Both the position numbers and the translations under genes were made by a program. From the NCBI RefSeq assembly GCF_002797895.1, contig NZ_PGES01000001.1:3472001-3536000 (forward strand): a stretch of 64,000 bases of DNA, given 5' to 3'. Source of the stretch: Janthinobacterium sp. 67 (GTDB lineage: Bacteria > Pseudomonadota > Gammaproteobacteria > Burkholderiales > Burkholderiaceae_D). Under the pieces are notes generated by a model. The model did not search any database, had not been told where the DNA came from, and saw only the letters and a program-made list of their open reading frames with translations. Shown piece after piece: positions 1 through 8,959 of this stretch (positions are counted from its first letter, which is position 1; every line of letters starts with the position of its first letter).

Positions 1-1696
1 GGCAGTAGCGCACGATTTCCTCGACCAGGGTCAGGTTGGCGGGATTGTCTTCCACGTACAGCAAGGTCACGGGCGCGCTGTGCTCGAGCAGCGCGCCGGC
101 CAGGTCCGGCCGCGGCAAGGCCAGCGTGTCGGGCGCGGGCAAGGCGTCGACCACGCGCAGCTCGATCCAGAAGGTGCTGCCCTCGCCGGGCGCGCTGGTC
201 ACGCCGATGCTGCCATCCATCAGCTCGACCAGGCGCTTGGTGACCACCAGGCCGATGCCGCTGCCCTCTTCCGTGCCGCCTTCCTGCCCCAGCCGGTTGA
301 AAGGCTGGAACAGCAGCGCCACCTGTTCGCCATCGAGGCCGATGCCCGTGTCGCGCACGCTGATGCGCACCCGGCCGCCGGCCTGCGGCGCGCAATCGAT
401 GGCCACCTGACCGTGCTCGCGGTTGTACTTGAGCGCATTCGACAGCAGGTTCAACAGGATTTGCTTGAGGCGCGTGCGGTCGGCCAGCACGTTCAGCGGG
501 CAGGCGTCGGGGAAGGTCATGCCGATGCCGCGCTGGCTGGCCAGCGGCGCGATCATGTCACGGCATTCCTGCAAGATGGCGTCCAGGCCCACCGGTTCGA
601 GCGACAGGCTGACCGTGCCCGATTCCACCTTGGCCAGGTCGAGGATTTCGTTGATCAGTGTCAGCAGGTGCCGCCCCGATTTCAGGATATGGCCGGCGAA
701 CTCCTTCTTTTGCTCCAGGGTCGACGGCAGGCGGTCGGAACTGAGGATTTGCGCAAAGCCCAGGATGGCGTTGAGCGGCGTGCGCAATTCATGGCTCATC
801 GACGACAAAAAGGCCGACTTGGCGTAGTTGGCGCTGCGCGCCTCTTCCATCGCCATGGCCAGTTCGCCATTCGTCATTTCCAGCTGCATCGTGCGTTCGT
901 GCACGCGCACTTCCAGCTCCTGGTTCAGGCGCATGACTTCCTGCTGCGCCTCGGTGCGCTGCTCGCCTTCGCGCGCCAGCTCGCCGTTCGAGCGCTCCAG
1001 TGCCTGCGTGCGCAGCTCGATCTCGGCCAGCATCTTGTTGAAGGAATCGACCAGCTGCGCCACTTCGTCGACGCTGAGCTTGCGCGCGCGGCGCGAATAG
1101 TCGCCCGTCTCGATCACTTCGCGCGCCACGTCGGCGATATCGAGGATGGGCTGGGTGATCACGTAATCGAGGCGGCGCAGCAGCAGCAAGGCCACCAGCA
1201 GCGCCAGCACCGTCACGCCCAGCGCGATGGCCAGGTAATCGGCCGTGCGGCCGGCCAGCTCGTAGTCGGCACGCAGATACACGGTGCCCAGCAATTCGCC
1301 ATTGTCGACGATGGGCTTGAACAATTCGACGGATTTGCCGGCGATGCTGACGCCTTCCTTGCCCACTTTCGCCGGCAGCTCGCCCACCTGCTCGTTCGCG
1401 CGGTAGCTGGCAAACAGGCTGCCGTCGGCCTTGTACAGGGCGCCGGCCGTCACGCGCGGGCGGATGCGCATCAGGTTGAGGTTTTCCAGCGCCAGGCGCT
1501 CGTCGTCGAAGGCCAGCGCAGCCGAACTCATGTGCCCCAGCAGCTCGGCCTGGGTACTGATGTCGGCCACCAGGTTGCGGTGGTAGGCGCGCAAGTCGTA
1601 GACGACGATGGTGCCCAGCGAAATGACGAGGGCCACCAGGGTGGTCAGCAAGACCACCGACATCAGCTTGTGGCGGATGGAACGCAGTCTGATCAT
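1..1696 (-). CDS. Hybrid sensor histidine kinase with CHASE8-like sensor, 3' part cut by window edge
   Basis: Read on the minus strand from the ATG at 1696, the frame stays open to base 1 (565 codons). The order is: a transmembrane helix (about residues 11-33), a periplasmic CHASE8-like region, a second helix (about 153-173), a HAMP linker, a coiled coil, the HisKA box SHELRTP with the phosphoacceptor His302, the N box NLLSNALKYN, the ATPase boxes DTGIG and GSGIGL, and the first residues of a receiver domain (LLYVEDNPANL) at the edge. The start codon directly follows the stop of the YfiR-like gene, so the two are cotranscribed. CHASE8 is the sensor of YfiN/TpbB, the diguanylate cyclase held in check by YfiR; here the output is a kinase instead. 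The domain name is from memory. The receiver and any further output lie outside the window. Confidence 0.85.
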   Translation of the reverse strand, partial: MIRLRSIRHKLMSVVLLTTLVALVISLGTIVVYDLRAYHRNLVADISTQAELLGHMSSAALAFDDERLALENLNLMRIRPRVTAGALYKADGSLFASYRANEQVGELPAKVGKEGVSIAGKSVELFKPIVDNGELLGTVYLRADYELAGRTADYLAIALGVTVLALLVALLLLRRLDYVITQPILDIADVAREVIETGDYSRRARKLSVDEVAQLVDSFNKMLAEIELRTQALERSNGELAREGEQRTEAQQEVMRLNQELEVRVHERTMQLEMTNGELAMAMEEARSANYAKSAFLSSMSHELRTPLNAILGFAQILSSDRLPSTLEQKKEFAGHILKSGRHLLTLINEILDLAKVESGTVSLSLEPVGLDAILQECRDMIAPLASQRGIGMTFPDACPLNVLADRTRLKQILLNLLSNALKYNREHGQVAIDCAPQAGGRVRISVRDTGIGLDGEQVALLFQPFNRLGQEGGTEEGSGIGLVVTKRLVELMDGSIGVTSAPGEGSTFWIELRVVDALPAPDTLALPRPDLAGALLEHSAPVTLLYVEDNPANLTLVEEIVRYC

Positions 1697-2311
1697 CTAG
1701 GCGCCCCCCGTCTGCACGCGGTAGGCGGCCAGCAGCATGCGCGCGCTGATGCGGATATGCGCCTGCGCCACGGGTTTCAGGGCCACGTCGAAACGCACCT
1801 TGTCGTCGGCCATCACAAAGTTGATCATGCTGCCCATCGCGTAGACCTCATCCGAATCGGACACCGTCAGCAACGCCAGGCCACGGCTGGCGGCCAGCAT
1901 CTCCTGCAGCGCCGTTTTCTCCAGCGCACCCAGGTACAGCACGTGCAGCCCGGCCAGCGCTTCGCCGCGGCGCACTTTTTTCACCTGCACGGCGCGGCCG
2001 TTGACGCTATGCCCGGCCACGCTCTGTTCGAGCTGCTCGGCCAGCGCATCGGCGCCCGCCACGCCGATCACCAGCGGTGCATCGGGCCGGGCAAAGCTGC
2101 CGTCGGGCCACTCGACATAGCCGGCAAACTTGTACAGATACGCGGCCTTGACCTGGCGTTCCAGTTCCCCCGGCACCTGCGCCAGCGTATCGGCGCACAG
2201 CACGCCCAGGAGCAGCAATAGCCAGCCCCAGCGCAGGGAGCGGCCGGCGCCGCGCACGGGGCGGCGCAAGGGGCCAGGATGATGCCACCAGGTCCAGTTC
2301 AGAATTGCCAT
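1697..2311 (-). CDS. YfiR family (DUF4154) periplasmic protein
   Basis: Secreted protein of the YfiR/DUF4154 family. After an arginine-rich stretch and a hydrophobic segment (WGWLLLLLGVLCA) it shows the family hallmarks: an N-terminal QVKAAYLYKFAGYVEWP and a C-terminal INFVMADDKVRFDVAL followed by RISARMLLAAYRV. In Pseudomonas YfiR represses the cyclase YfiN from the periplasm. Here its immediate downstream partner is a CHASE8-containing histidine kinase that starts on the next base after the TAG, so it probably gates that kinase. The start is uncertain: in-frame ATGs also lie at 2335, 2353 and 2491, and none has a convincing ribosome binding site. The ATG at 2311 gives the most ordinary signal peptide and leaves a promoter region before the divergent pncC. 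Confidence 0.8.
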   Translation of the reverse strand: MAILNWTWWHHPGPLRRPVRGAGRSLRWGWLLLLLGVLCADTLAQVPGELERQVKAAYLYKFAGYVEWPDGSFARPDAPLVIGVAGADALAEQLEQSVAGHSVNGRAVQVKKVRRGEALAGLHVLYLGALEKTALQEMLAASRGLALLTVSDSDEVYAMGSMINFVMADDKVRFDVALKPVAQAHIRISARMLLAAYRVQTGGA

Positions 2312-2533
2312 GACAACCGAGTAAAGATAATGCATACGAAGGCGCGGCACCATGCCGCTTGCCTGTTCGGGCGATGCGTACCAGGATGGCGCAGCGGCAG
2401 CCCGCCTGCCGGCCTCGAGTGGTAACAAATGCATAAAAGAGTGTACGCATTTTCGCTGGTACCGGGGAAAGTTTCTTTTACCGTGGCCCATGCTACAGTC
2501 TTGCCACCATTTTCACCGCATGCAGGAGTCATC

Positions 2534-3016
2534 ATGAGCAAGGAACTCGTCCCCCTCTCCACCGCCCTCGGCCAGGCCTTGCAGTCGAAGGGCCTGCTGC
2601 TGGCCACGGCCGAATCGTGCACGGGCGGCGGCGTGGCGCAGGCCGTCACCGATATCCCGGGCTCGAGCGCCTGGTTCGAGCGGGGCTTCGTCACGTATTC
2701 CAACGGGGCCAAGAGCGGCATGCTGGGCGTGCCTGCCGAACTGATCGCCGCACACGGCGCCGTCAGCGAGGAAGTGGCCGCCGCCATGGCGCAAGGCACC
2801 CTGGCCCACAGCGAAGCCCAGGTGGCCGTCTCGACCACAGGCATCGCCGGTCCCACGGGCGGCGTGCCGGGCAAGCCCGTCGGCACCGTCTGCTTCGGCT
2901 GGGCCATGGACGGGCACGTGCAGACGCAGCGGCTGGTATTCGCCGGCGACCGCCAGGCCGTGCGCGAGCAGGCCGTGGCGCATGCGCTGCGCGAACTGCT
3001 GCGCTTTATCCAGTAG
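2534..3016 (+). CDS. pncC: Nicotinamide-nucleotide amidohydrolase PncC (CinA C-terminal domain)
   Basis: Single-domain CinA_C protein of 160 residues that deamidates nicotinamide mononucleotide to nicotinate mononucleotide in NAD recycling. The family motifs are visible: ATAESCTGGGVAQAVTDIPGSS near the N terminus, GFVTYSNGAKSGMLGV, and STTGIAGPTGG in the centre. It lacks the N-terminal MoaB-like domain of long CinA, as in most proteobacterial PncC proteins. The start at 2534 is set by AGGAG at 2523-2527; the frame is open further upstream but without support. Its 3' end overlaps the convergent GGDEF gene by 11 bases. Confidence 0.93.
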   Translation: MSKELVPLSTALGQALQSKGLLLATAESCTGGGVAQAVTDIPGSSAWFERGFVTYSNGAKSGMLGVPAELIAAHGAVSEEVAAAMAQGTLAHSEAQVAVSTTGIAGPTGGVPGKPVGTVCFGWAMDGHVQTQRLVFAGDRQAVREQAVAHALRELLRFIQ

Positions 3017-4793
3017 CGTCGGCGATGCAGGCGCGGTCGCGGCCCGCCTGCTTGGCCGCGTACAGGGCGCTGTCGGCGCGCATCAGCAATTCGTGGCGGC
3101 CGGCGCCGTGGCGCGGATATTCGGCGATGCCGGCCGAAAAGGTGCAGCCCGTCAAGCTGTGCGGCGCCTGCTGGATCAGCAGCTGGCGGTAGCGCGCGGC
3201 GATGTCGTCGATCTTGTGCGCGGCGATGAGGCTGTCGGCTTCGCGCAATAGCAGGCAGAATTCCTCGCCGCCATAGCGGCACACCATGTCGCTGCCGCGC
3301 AGCTGGCCTTCCACCAGGCGCGCGAACTGGATCAGCACTTCGTCGCCAAAGTTGTGTCCGTAGGTGTCGTTGACGCGCTTGAAAAAATCCAGGTCGATGA
3401 TGGCGATGGCCACGGGCGCATCCGCGTCGGCTTCGTGCAGGATGGCGTTGAGGCAGGATTCAAAATGGCGGCGGTTGTACAGGCCCGTCAGGTGGTCGCG
3501 CATGGCCTGTTCCTTCAGGCTGTCCTGCAGGGAATTGACGTGCAGGATCTGGTGCGCCAGTTCGCGGTTCAGGTGCTCGAGCTTGGCGTTTTCCGTCTCG
3601 CGCGCGGCCTGCAGTTCCAGCGCCTTGTCGCGCTCGGCCTTCAGGCTGTGCATTTCCTTTTCCAGGTTGCGCATCAGGCTGCGCGACGCGCGCGCCGACT
3701 TGCTGCTGGCCTCGTAGGCGGCCTGGTATTGCTGCAGGAAACCATATGCGGCCTGCCATTCGCCCAGTTGGGCGTTGATGTCGGCCAGTCCCCGCAGGAT
3801 CTGCTGCTGGTGAAACGGATTGCGCGTCCAGCTCAGCAGGCTGTGCGCCTGCGTCAGGGACGCCAGCGCCTGCGCCGTCTGGCCCGCGTGCAGGTCGAGC
3901 TTGCCGCGCACCAGCCACGCATGCATCTGCTCTTCCAGGTCCTGGCCCCGGCGCGCGTACTCCTCGGCCCGCAACAGCAATTGCAGGGCGCTGTCGGGCT
4001 GGCGCAGCAGGATGGCCGCGTGGGCGGCAATGCAGAACAGAAAAGCGCGCACGGCCAGGTCTTCTTCCGGCCACTCGTAAAACGGTTCGACCAGCGCCAG
4101 CGCCTCGGCCGGCTTGCCCGTAGCCAATAAACACATGGCCAGGTTGGCCGAGACGATGGTTTGCTGGTATTTGAGCTTTTGCGTGCCGATGATCTCGAGC
4201 GCTTCGACCAGCAAGGGAATGGCGTCTTCATCGTTGCCCAGGTCGTGCTGCGACGACGCCAGGTTCGACAGGCTGTTGACCCGGTGCGCGGGGCTGCCGA
4301 AACGTTCGGCGATGTCGAGCGCCAGCAGGAAATTGCGCGGGCCGTCCTGCGTATCGCCACGGTTCAGGGCATCGACGCCCAGGCGCGCGTACAGCATGAA
4401 CTTGTGCAGCGAATCGGGTATCTGCGCGGCCTGGCTGCGCGCCTGCAGAAAATGCTCCTCGGCATCGGCAAAGTCGCCGCGCCGGCTCGCATACGCGCCC
4501 TGCAGGGCGGCCACTTCCATGCCCCCCTCCAGGTCGCCGCTGTGCCGGAAATACGCGCCCAGGCGCTCGCACGACGGTTCGGCCTCGCCCGCGTAATACG
4601 CGAGCCAGCAATGATTGAGTTCCGCATACGCGCCGCCGCGCGCATACTGTTGCCGTTGCGCCGCCGCCAGCGCCATCTGCGCCAGCCGGCGCGCCTGGCG
4701 GCGGTTGCCGACCAGGCAAGACAGGGCTTGCTGATTCAGACGGTCAATGTCGGCTTTATCGAGACTGGAGATCGGCACTGCGTCCTCGTTCAC
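3006..4793 (-). CDS. TPR-containing diguanylate cyclase (GGDEF)
   Basis: Cytoplasmic protein with a long N-terminal tetratricopeptide-like helical array (roughly residues 20-360; repeated A/L-rich helix pairs such as SLHKFMLYARLGVDALNRGD), a coiled coil (about 370-430) and a C-terminal GGDEF domain. The active-site loop is GGEEF at about 508-512, a catalytically competent variant, preceded by RGSD five residues upstream, matching the inhibitory RxxD I-site. It should therefore make cyclic di-GMP with product feedback, with the TPR array receiving the signal. I chose the GTG at 4793 (VNEDAVPISS); an ATG at 4883 is also in frame but would push the start into the region upstream of the divergent TraL-like gene. 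It has no signal peptide and no obvious operon partner. Confidence 0.85.
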   Translation of the reverse strand: MNEDAVPISSLDKADIDRLNQQALSCLVGNRRQARRLAQMALAAAQRQQYARGGAYAELNHCWLAYYAGEAEPSCERLGAYFRHSGDLEGGMEVAALQGAYASRRGDFADAEEHFLQARSQAAQIPDSLHKFMLYARLGVDALNRGDTQDGPRNFLLALDIAERFGSPAHRVNSLSNLASSQHDLGNDEDAIPLLVEALEIIGTQKLKYQQTIVSANLAMCLLATGKPAEALALVEPFYEWPEEDLAVRAFLFCIAAHAAILLRQPDSALQLLLRAEEYARRGQDLEEQMHAWLVRGKLDLHAGQTAQALASLTQAHSLLSWTRNPFHQQQILRGLADINAQLGEWQAAYGFLQQYQAAYEASSKSARASRSLMRNLEKEMHSLKAERDKALELQAARETENAKLEHLNRELAHQILHVNSLQDSLKEQAMRDHLTGLYNRRHFESCLNAILHEADADAPVAIAIIDLDFFKRVNDTYGHNFGDEVLIQFARLVEGQLRGSDMVCRYGGEEFCLLLREADSLIAAHKIDDIAARYRQLLIQQAPHSLTGCTFSAGIAEYPRHGAGRHELLMRADSALYAAKQAGRDRACIADATG

Positions 4794-4969
4794 ACTCTGG
4801 GGTGGATTTTTCACACAAAACTTGCTCTGTATCAATGGTATCCTGATTAACATCATAACCAGATTCGCTGTTCCGCATGGCATATTTGCAAAGGATTGTG
4901 GTAAAAATGCCAGTCGCCGCTGTCACGGATCTTTGATTGTCACTGACGCAACAACTTGGAGTAGTCGCA

Positions 4970-5698
4970 ATGCAAAACACGGTACATTTCATCCTGCAGG
5001 GCAAGGGCGGCATCGGCAAGACCCTCGTCTCTACCCTGCTGGCCCAGTGGATAGGCGGCAAGGACGACACGCCTTTGCGCTGCTATGACACCGACCAGGA
5101 AAACGCGACTTTTTCGCGCTACAAGGCGATGCAGGTCAAGCACGTGCCCGTGATGACGGATGCGCGCAACATCGACCCGAAACGCTTCGACGCGCTGATG
5201 ATCGACATCCTTGAAACGGACGGCAACTGCGTGATCGACAATGGCGCCAACACGTTTTCGCCGCTGATGGGCTATCTGCTGGAAAACGACTGTTTTTCGC
5301 TGCTGGAAGAATCGGGCCGCAAGGTGTACATCCACACCATCGTCGGCGGCGGCGACACCCTGCACGACACGGCCACGGGCTTTGTCGCGACGGCCCAATC
5401 GACGAAGGTGCCGCTGGTGCTGTGGCAAAACGAACACTTCGGCCTGCTGCAATCGGCGTCCGGCAAGCAATTCGTCGAATCGCAGTCGTACAGCGACAAC
5501 CGCGCGCGCGTCAAGGGCAGCATCACCCTGAGCCAGCGCAATCCCGACACCTTTGGCGCGGACGTCAAGAAAATGAACACGGCGCGCCTGACGATGCAGG
5601 AAGTGCTGCAGAACGACAAGTTCAACATCATGGAAAAGCAGCGCATCAAGGTCGTCTACCGCGACATCTTCGAACAGCTCGACAAGGTGCAGTGGTAG
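4970..5698 (+). CDS. TraL/StbB-like P-loop ATPase (MinD/ParA superfamily)
   Basis: A 242-residue ATPase with a deviant Walker A motif near the N terminus (LQGKGGIGKTLVSTLLAQW), then CYDTDQENATFSRY, VIDNGANTFSPL and a C-terminal QRIKVVYRDIFEQL. This layout, including the DTDxxNATF and IDNGA blocks, matches what I remember of TraL of IncP plasmids and StbB of R388, ATPases that act near the relaxosome or in plasmid positioning. The start at 4970 has GGAG at 4958-4961; an upstream in-frame TTG at 4937 is not supported. The next gene begins on the base after its stop. No other conjugation or plasmid gene is visible nearby, so its chromosomal role is unknown. Assignment to the TraL group is by motif memory only. 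Confidence 0.75.
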   Translation: MQNTVHFILQGKGGIGKTLVSTLLAQWIGGKDDTPLRCYDTDQENATFSRYKAMQVKHVPVMTDARNIDPKRFDALMIDILETDGNCVIDNGANTFSPLMGYLLENDCFSLLEESGRKVYIHTIVGGGDTLHDTATGFVATAQSTKVPLVLWQNEHFGLLQSASGKQFVESQSYSDNRARVKGSITLSQRNPDTFGADVKKMNTARLTMQEVLQNDKFNIMEKQRIKVVYRDIFEQLDKVQW

Positions 5699-6037
5699 AT
5701 GGACCGGCACAAACTGCGCAGCCACGTGTTCGACAAGACGGGCATCAAGGTCGACGTCGATGACCCCATATTCGCGCTCGTGGCGCTGAACGAAGCCGTG
5801 CTGGCGGAAACCGTCGAGCGCCAGCTGGCCCTGCTCGACGCCGCCACGCAGGCGCTGGCGGCGCAGGCGCGCGCGACGGGCGGCTTGCCGGCCATGTCCC
5901 AGCCGGTGCAGGAAACGCCCGGGCGCGCCCCGGTCTTTACGCCGCGCGAATGGCGCTTGCTGGGCGCGGCGGCCATCGTCTCCGTCGCCTGCGCGCTGTT
6001 GGTGCTCGGTGGCGCGGCCCTGCTGTATAAACTGTAG
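5699..6037 (+). CDS. Small TraM/StbC-like membrane-anchored protein
   Basis: A 112-residue protein that starts immediately after the stop of the TraL-like ATPase. The N-terminal half carries a short conserved-looking block (KVDVDDPIFALVALNEAVL) followed by an amphipathic helix. The C terminus has one transmembrane segment (LLGAAAIVSVACALLVLGGAALLYKL), so the protein is probably tail-anchored with its N terminus in the cytoplasm. IncP TraM, encoded next to TraL, has the same plan: a DDPI-type motif, a helical middle and a C-terminal membrane segment. The pairing suggests it anchors the ATPase to the membrane. This is inference from layout; similarity is short and I cannot align it. Confidence 0.6.
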   Translation: MDRHKLRSHVFDKTGIKVDVDDPIFALVALNEAVLAETVERQLALLDAATQALAAQARATGGLPAMSQPVQETPGRAPVFTPREWRLLGAAAIVSVACALLVLGGAALLYKL

Positions 6038-6127
6038 CACCGACCGTAGTAAGGACCGTAGCACCAGCGCGCTGCGCCAGCCACGAGCGAGCCGTAGCGT
6101 CTTCTCCACCCATCCCTGGAAGCATGC

Positions 6128-8953
6128 ATGAAACCGATCAAACTGCTGGCCCTCCCCGCCTTGTTGCTGTCGCTGTACGGCGCCCCGCTCACCCTCGCCC
6201 ATGCCGCCGATGCGGCCGCGACTGCCCCCATGGGTGCGACGTCCGTGCCGAATATCGCCTACGAAAAATACACCTTGCCGAACGGCCTCGACGTGATTCT
6301 CGTGGAAGACCATAAATTGCCCGTCACGGCCGTCAATATCTGGTACCACGTGGGTCCCGCGAATGAAGCGCCGGGCCTGACGGGCTTTGCGCATCTGTTC
6401 GAGCACATGATGTTTGCCGCCACCAAGCACGTGCCGCGCGGCATGGCCGACCAGTTGCTCGAAGGCGCGGGCGCCACCGATTCGAACGGCAGCACGGATT
6501 TCGACCGCACCAATTATTTCGACACGGTGCCGTCGAACCAGCTGGAACTGGCGCTGTGGACGCATTCCGACCGCATGGGCTATCTGCTGGACGTACTCGA
6601 CCAGACGGCGCTGACGAACCAGCAGGACGTGGTGCGCAACGAGCGCCGCCAGAGCGTGGAAAATGCGCCGTACGGCATCGTGCAGGAAGCGCTGTACCAC
6701 CAGCTGTTTCCCAAGACCCACCCGTATTACGCCAGCGTCATCGGTTCGCACGCGGACATCCAGAACGCGAAACTGGCCGACATCAAGGAATTCTTCAGCA
6801 AATACTATGGCCCCAACAACGCCAGCCTCGTGATCGCGGGCGACATCGACAAGGCGAAGACCAAGGAACTGGTCAACAAATACTTCGGCAGCTTCAAGAG
6901 CGGCCCGGCCGTGCCGAAACCCGATGTCGTGACGCCGCCCATCATGCAGGAGCGCCGCATCGTGGTGCAGGACCGGGTGGAATTGCCGCGCGTCTTCATG
7001 GCCTGGCTGACGCCGTCCGCCTACACAAAAGATGACGCGGAACTGTCGATGGCCGCGCACATCCTGGCCGGCGGCAAGTCCAGCCGTTTGTATAAATCGC
7101 TCGTGTACGACAAGCAGATCGCCCAGGACGTGGGCGCCAGCCAGGGCTCGAACGCCCTCACGTCGATTTTCACCATCGACGCGACGGCGCGCCCGGGCCG
7201 CAAGCCCGAGGAAATCGAGCAAGCCTTGCAGGCGGAGCTGGAGCAATTGCGCGCCCAGGGCCCGACCGAGAAGGAACTGGAACGGGCGCGCAACAGCATC
7301 GAGACGAGCATGCTGAGCCAGGTGGAAAAAATGGGCGGCCACGGCGTGGCCAACTTGCTCAACGAATACAACCAGTACGTGGGCGACCCCGGCTACCTGG
7401 CCAAGGATATCGCGCGCTACCGCCAGGTGACGGCGGCCGGCGTGCAGCGCGCCGTCGACCAGTACCTGAAAAACCAGTCGCGCGTGGTCGTCTACGGCGT
7501 GCCCGGCACGCCGGACTTGGGCGCGGAAGTGCCGACGCCGGCGCCGGGCAAGGTCAAGCCTGCGCCAGGCACGGCCATCAATGCGGACGAGCCATGGCGC
7601 AATACCGTGCCGAAGGCCGGTCCCGCGCCGAAGATTGTTTTACCGCAAGGAAAATCGTTCACCCTGGCGAACGGCCTGACCGTGATCCACCACTACAACG
7701 GGGCCGTGCCGCTCGTGTCCAGCCAGCTGGTCATCAAGAGCGGCTCGGGCGCCAATCCGCTGGCGCAGCCGGGCTTGTCGAGCTTTACGGCGCAATTGCT
7801 GCAGGAAGGCACGGCCACGCGCAGCGCGCCGCAAATCGCCGACGACGTGGCGCAGCTGGGCGCCCTGCTCAATACCGGTTCCGGCGTGGACGCGTCGTTC
7901 GCCCAGCTGACGTCGCTCAAAGCCACGTTCCCGCAAGCGCTCGACGTGCTGGCCGACGTGGTGCTGCACCCGCAATTTCCCCAGGAAGAAGTCGAGCGCC
8001 AGCGCGCCAGCCGCATCGGCGAACTGGCGCAGCAGCGCGAAAACGCGGGCGCCGTGGCGGCCAGAGTGGAGGCGGCGGCCCTGTACGGCCCGCAGCATCC
8101 GTATGGCTATATCCAGCTGGGCACGGAAGCGGCGCTGAAAGCGGCCAGCCGCGCCGACCTGCAAGGTTTCTGGCAGCAGCATTACCTGCCCAACAATGCG
8201 GCGCTGATCGTCTCGGGCGATATCGGCGAAGCGGAATTGAAGGCGCTGGCCGAAGCCAAGTTCGGCAGCTGGAAGGCAGGCACGGTGGCGCCGTCCGTGG
8301 CCGCCGCACCGCAGACGACGAAGGCGAAACTGATTTTGGTCGACAAGCCGGGCGCGCCGCAAACGGCCTTGCGCCTGTCGACCATCGCCGTGCCGCGCGC
8401 CACGCCCGATTACGCGCCGCTGCAAGTGATGAACGCGGCGCTGGGCGGTTTGTTTACCAGCCGCCTGAACACCAACTTGCGCGAAGAAAAGGGCTACACG
8501 TATGGCGTGCGCTCGCAATTCCAGTACCGCAAGCAGCCTGGACCGTTCTCGATTGCCGCCAGCGTGCGCACCGATGTGACGGGCCCGGCCGTGTCGGAAA
8601 CCGTCAGGGAAATCCGCGCCATGATCGCCAAACCCTTGAGCAACAAGGAATTGGCGAATGCGCGCAACTCGCAAGTGCTGTCCTTGCCGGGCCAGTTCGA
8701 GACGAATGCCAGCGTCAGCGCCAGCATGGCCAACACGTACATCTACGGCCTGGGCCTCGACTACTACACGACCTTGCCGCAGCGCTTTGCCAGCGTGACG
8801 GACAAGCAGGTACAGCAGGTGGCGAAGAAATACCTGCAGCCGGAAAAGCTGATCGTCATCGGCGTGGGCGACAAGGCGAAGATCGCGCCGCAACTGTCGA
8901 AACTGAAGCTGGCGCCCGTGGAAGTGCGCGATGCCGAAGGCAACGTGAAGTGA
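6128..8953 (+). CDS. M16 family zinc metallopeptidase (pitrilysin-like, two-domain)
   Basis: Exported peptidase of 941 residues with a Sec signal peptide (MKPIKLLALPALLLSLYGAP to about residue 27). The first M16 repeat has the inverted zinc motif HLFEH (HxxEH) and the distal glutamate region NERRQSVENAPYG. The second repeat (from about residue 505, FTLANGLTVIHHYNG) lacks HxxEH and serves structure and substrate binding, as is normal when both halves are in one chain. The RRxxY region of the second half is represented by LNTNLREEKGYTYGVRS. It is likely periplasmic and degrades peptides. A terminator hairpin follows at 8962-8984. Confidence 0.9.
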   Translation: MKPIKLLALPALLLSLYGAPLTLAHAADAAATAPMGATSVPNIAYEKYTLPNGLDVILVEDHKLPVTAVNIWYHVGPANEAPGLTGFAHLFEHMMFAATKHVPRGMADQLLEGAGATDSNGSTDFDRTNYFDTVPSNQLELALWTHSDRMGYLLDVLDQTALTNQQDVVRNERRQSVENAPYGIVQEALYHQLFPKTHPYYASVIGSHADIQNAKLADIKEFFSKYYGPNNASLVIAGDIDKAKTKELVNKYFGSFKSGPAVPKPDVVTPPIMQERRIVVQDRVELPRVFMAWLTPSAYTKDDAELSMAAHILAGGKSSRLYKSLVYDKQIAQDVGASQGSNALTSIFTIDATARPGRKPEEIEQALQAELEQLRAQGPTEKELERARNSIETSMLSQVEKMGGHGVANLLNEYNQYVGDPGYLAKDIARYRQVTAAGVQRAVDQYLKNQSRVVVYGVPGTPDLGAEVPTPAPGKVKPAPGTAINADEPWRNTVPKAGPAPKIVLPQGKSFTLANGLTVIHHYNGAVPLVSSQLVIKSGSGANPLAQPGLSSFTAQLLQEGTATRSAPQIADDVAQLGALLNTGSGVDASFAQLTSLKATFPQALDVLADVVLHPQFPQEEVERQRASRIGELAQQRENAGAVAARVEAAALYGPQHPYGYIQLGTEAALKAASRADLQGFWQQHYLPNNAALIVSGDIGEAELKALAEAKFGSWKAGTVAPSVAAAPQTTKAKLILVDKPGAPQTALRLSTIAVPRATPDYAPLQVMNAALGGLFTSRLNTNLREEKGYTYGVRSQFQYRKQPGPFSIAASVRTDVTGPAVSETVREIRAMIAKPLSNKELANARNSQVLSLPGQFETNASVSASMANTYIYGLGLDYYTTLPQRFASVTDKQVQQVAKKYLQPEKLIVIGVGDKAKIAPQLSKLKLAPVEVRDAEGNVK

Positions 8954-8959
8954 TCAGGA

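Noticed and set aside
80..2221. Long plus-strand open frame of 713 codons
   Set aside because: It is the antisense shadow of the hybrid kinase and YfiR-like genes, with His/Gln/Arg-biased composition and no family motif.
4940..7342. Minus-strand open frame of 800 codons
   Set aside because: It lies opposite the TraL/TraM pair and the M16 peptidase, whose motifs are unmistakable; the antisense frame has shadow composition.
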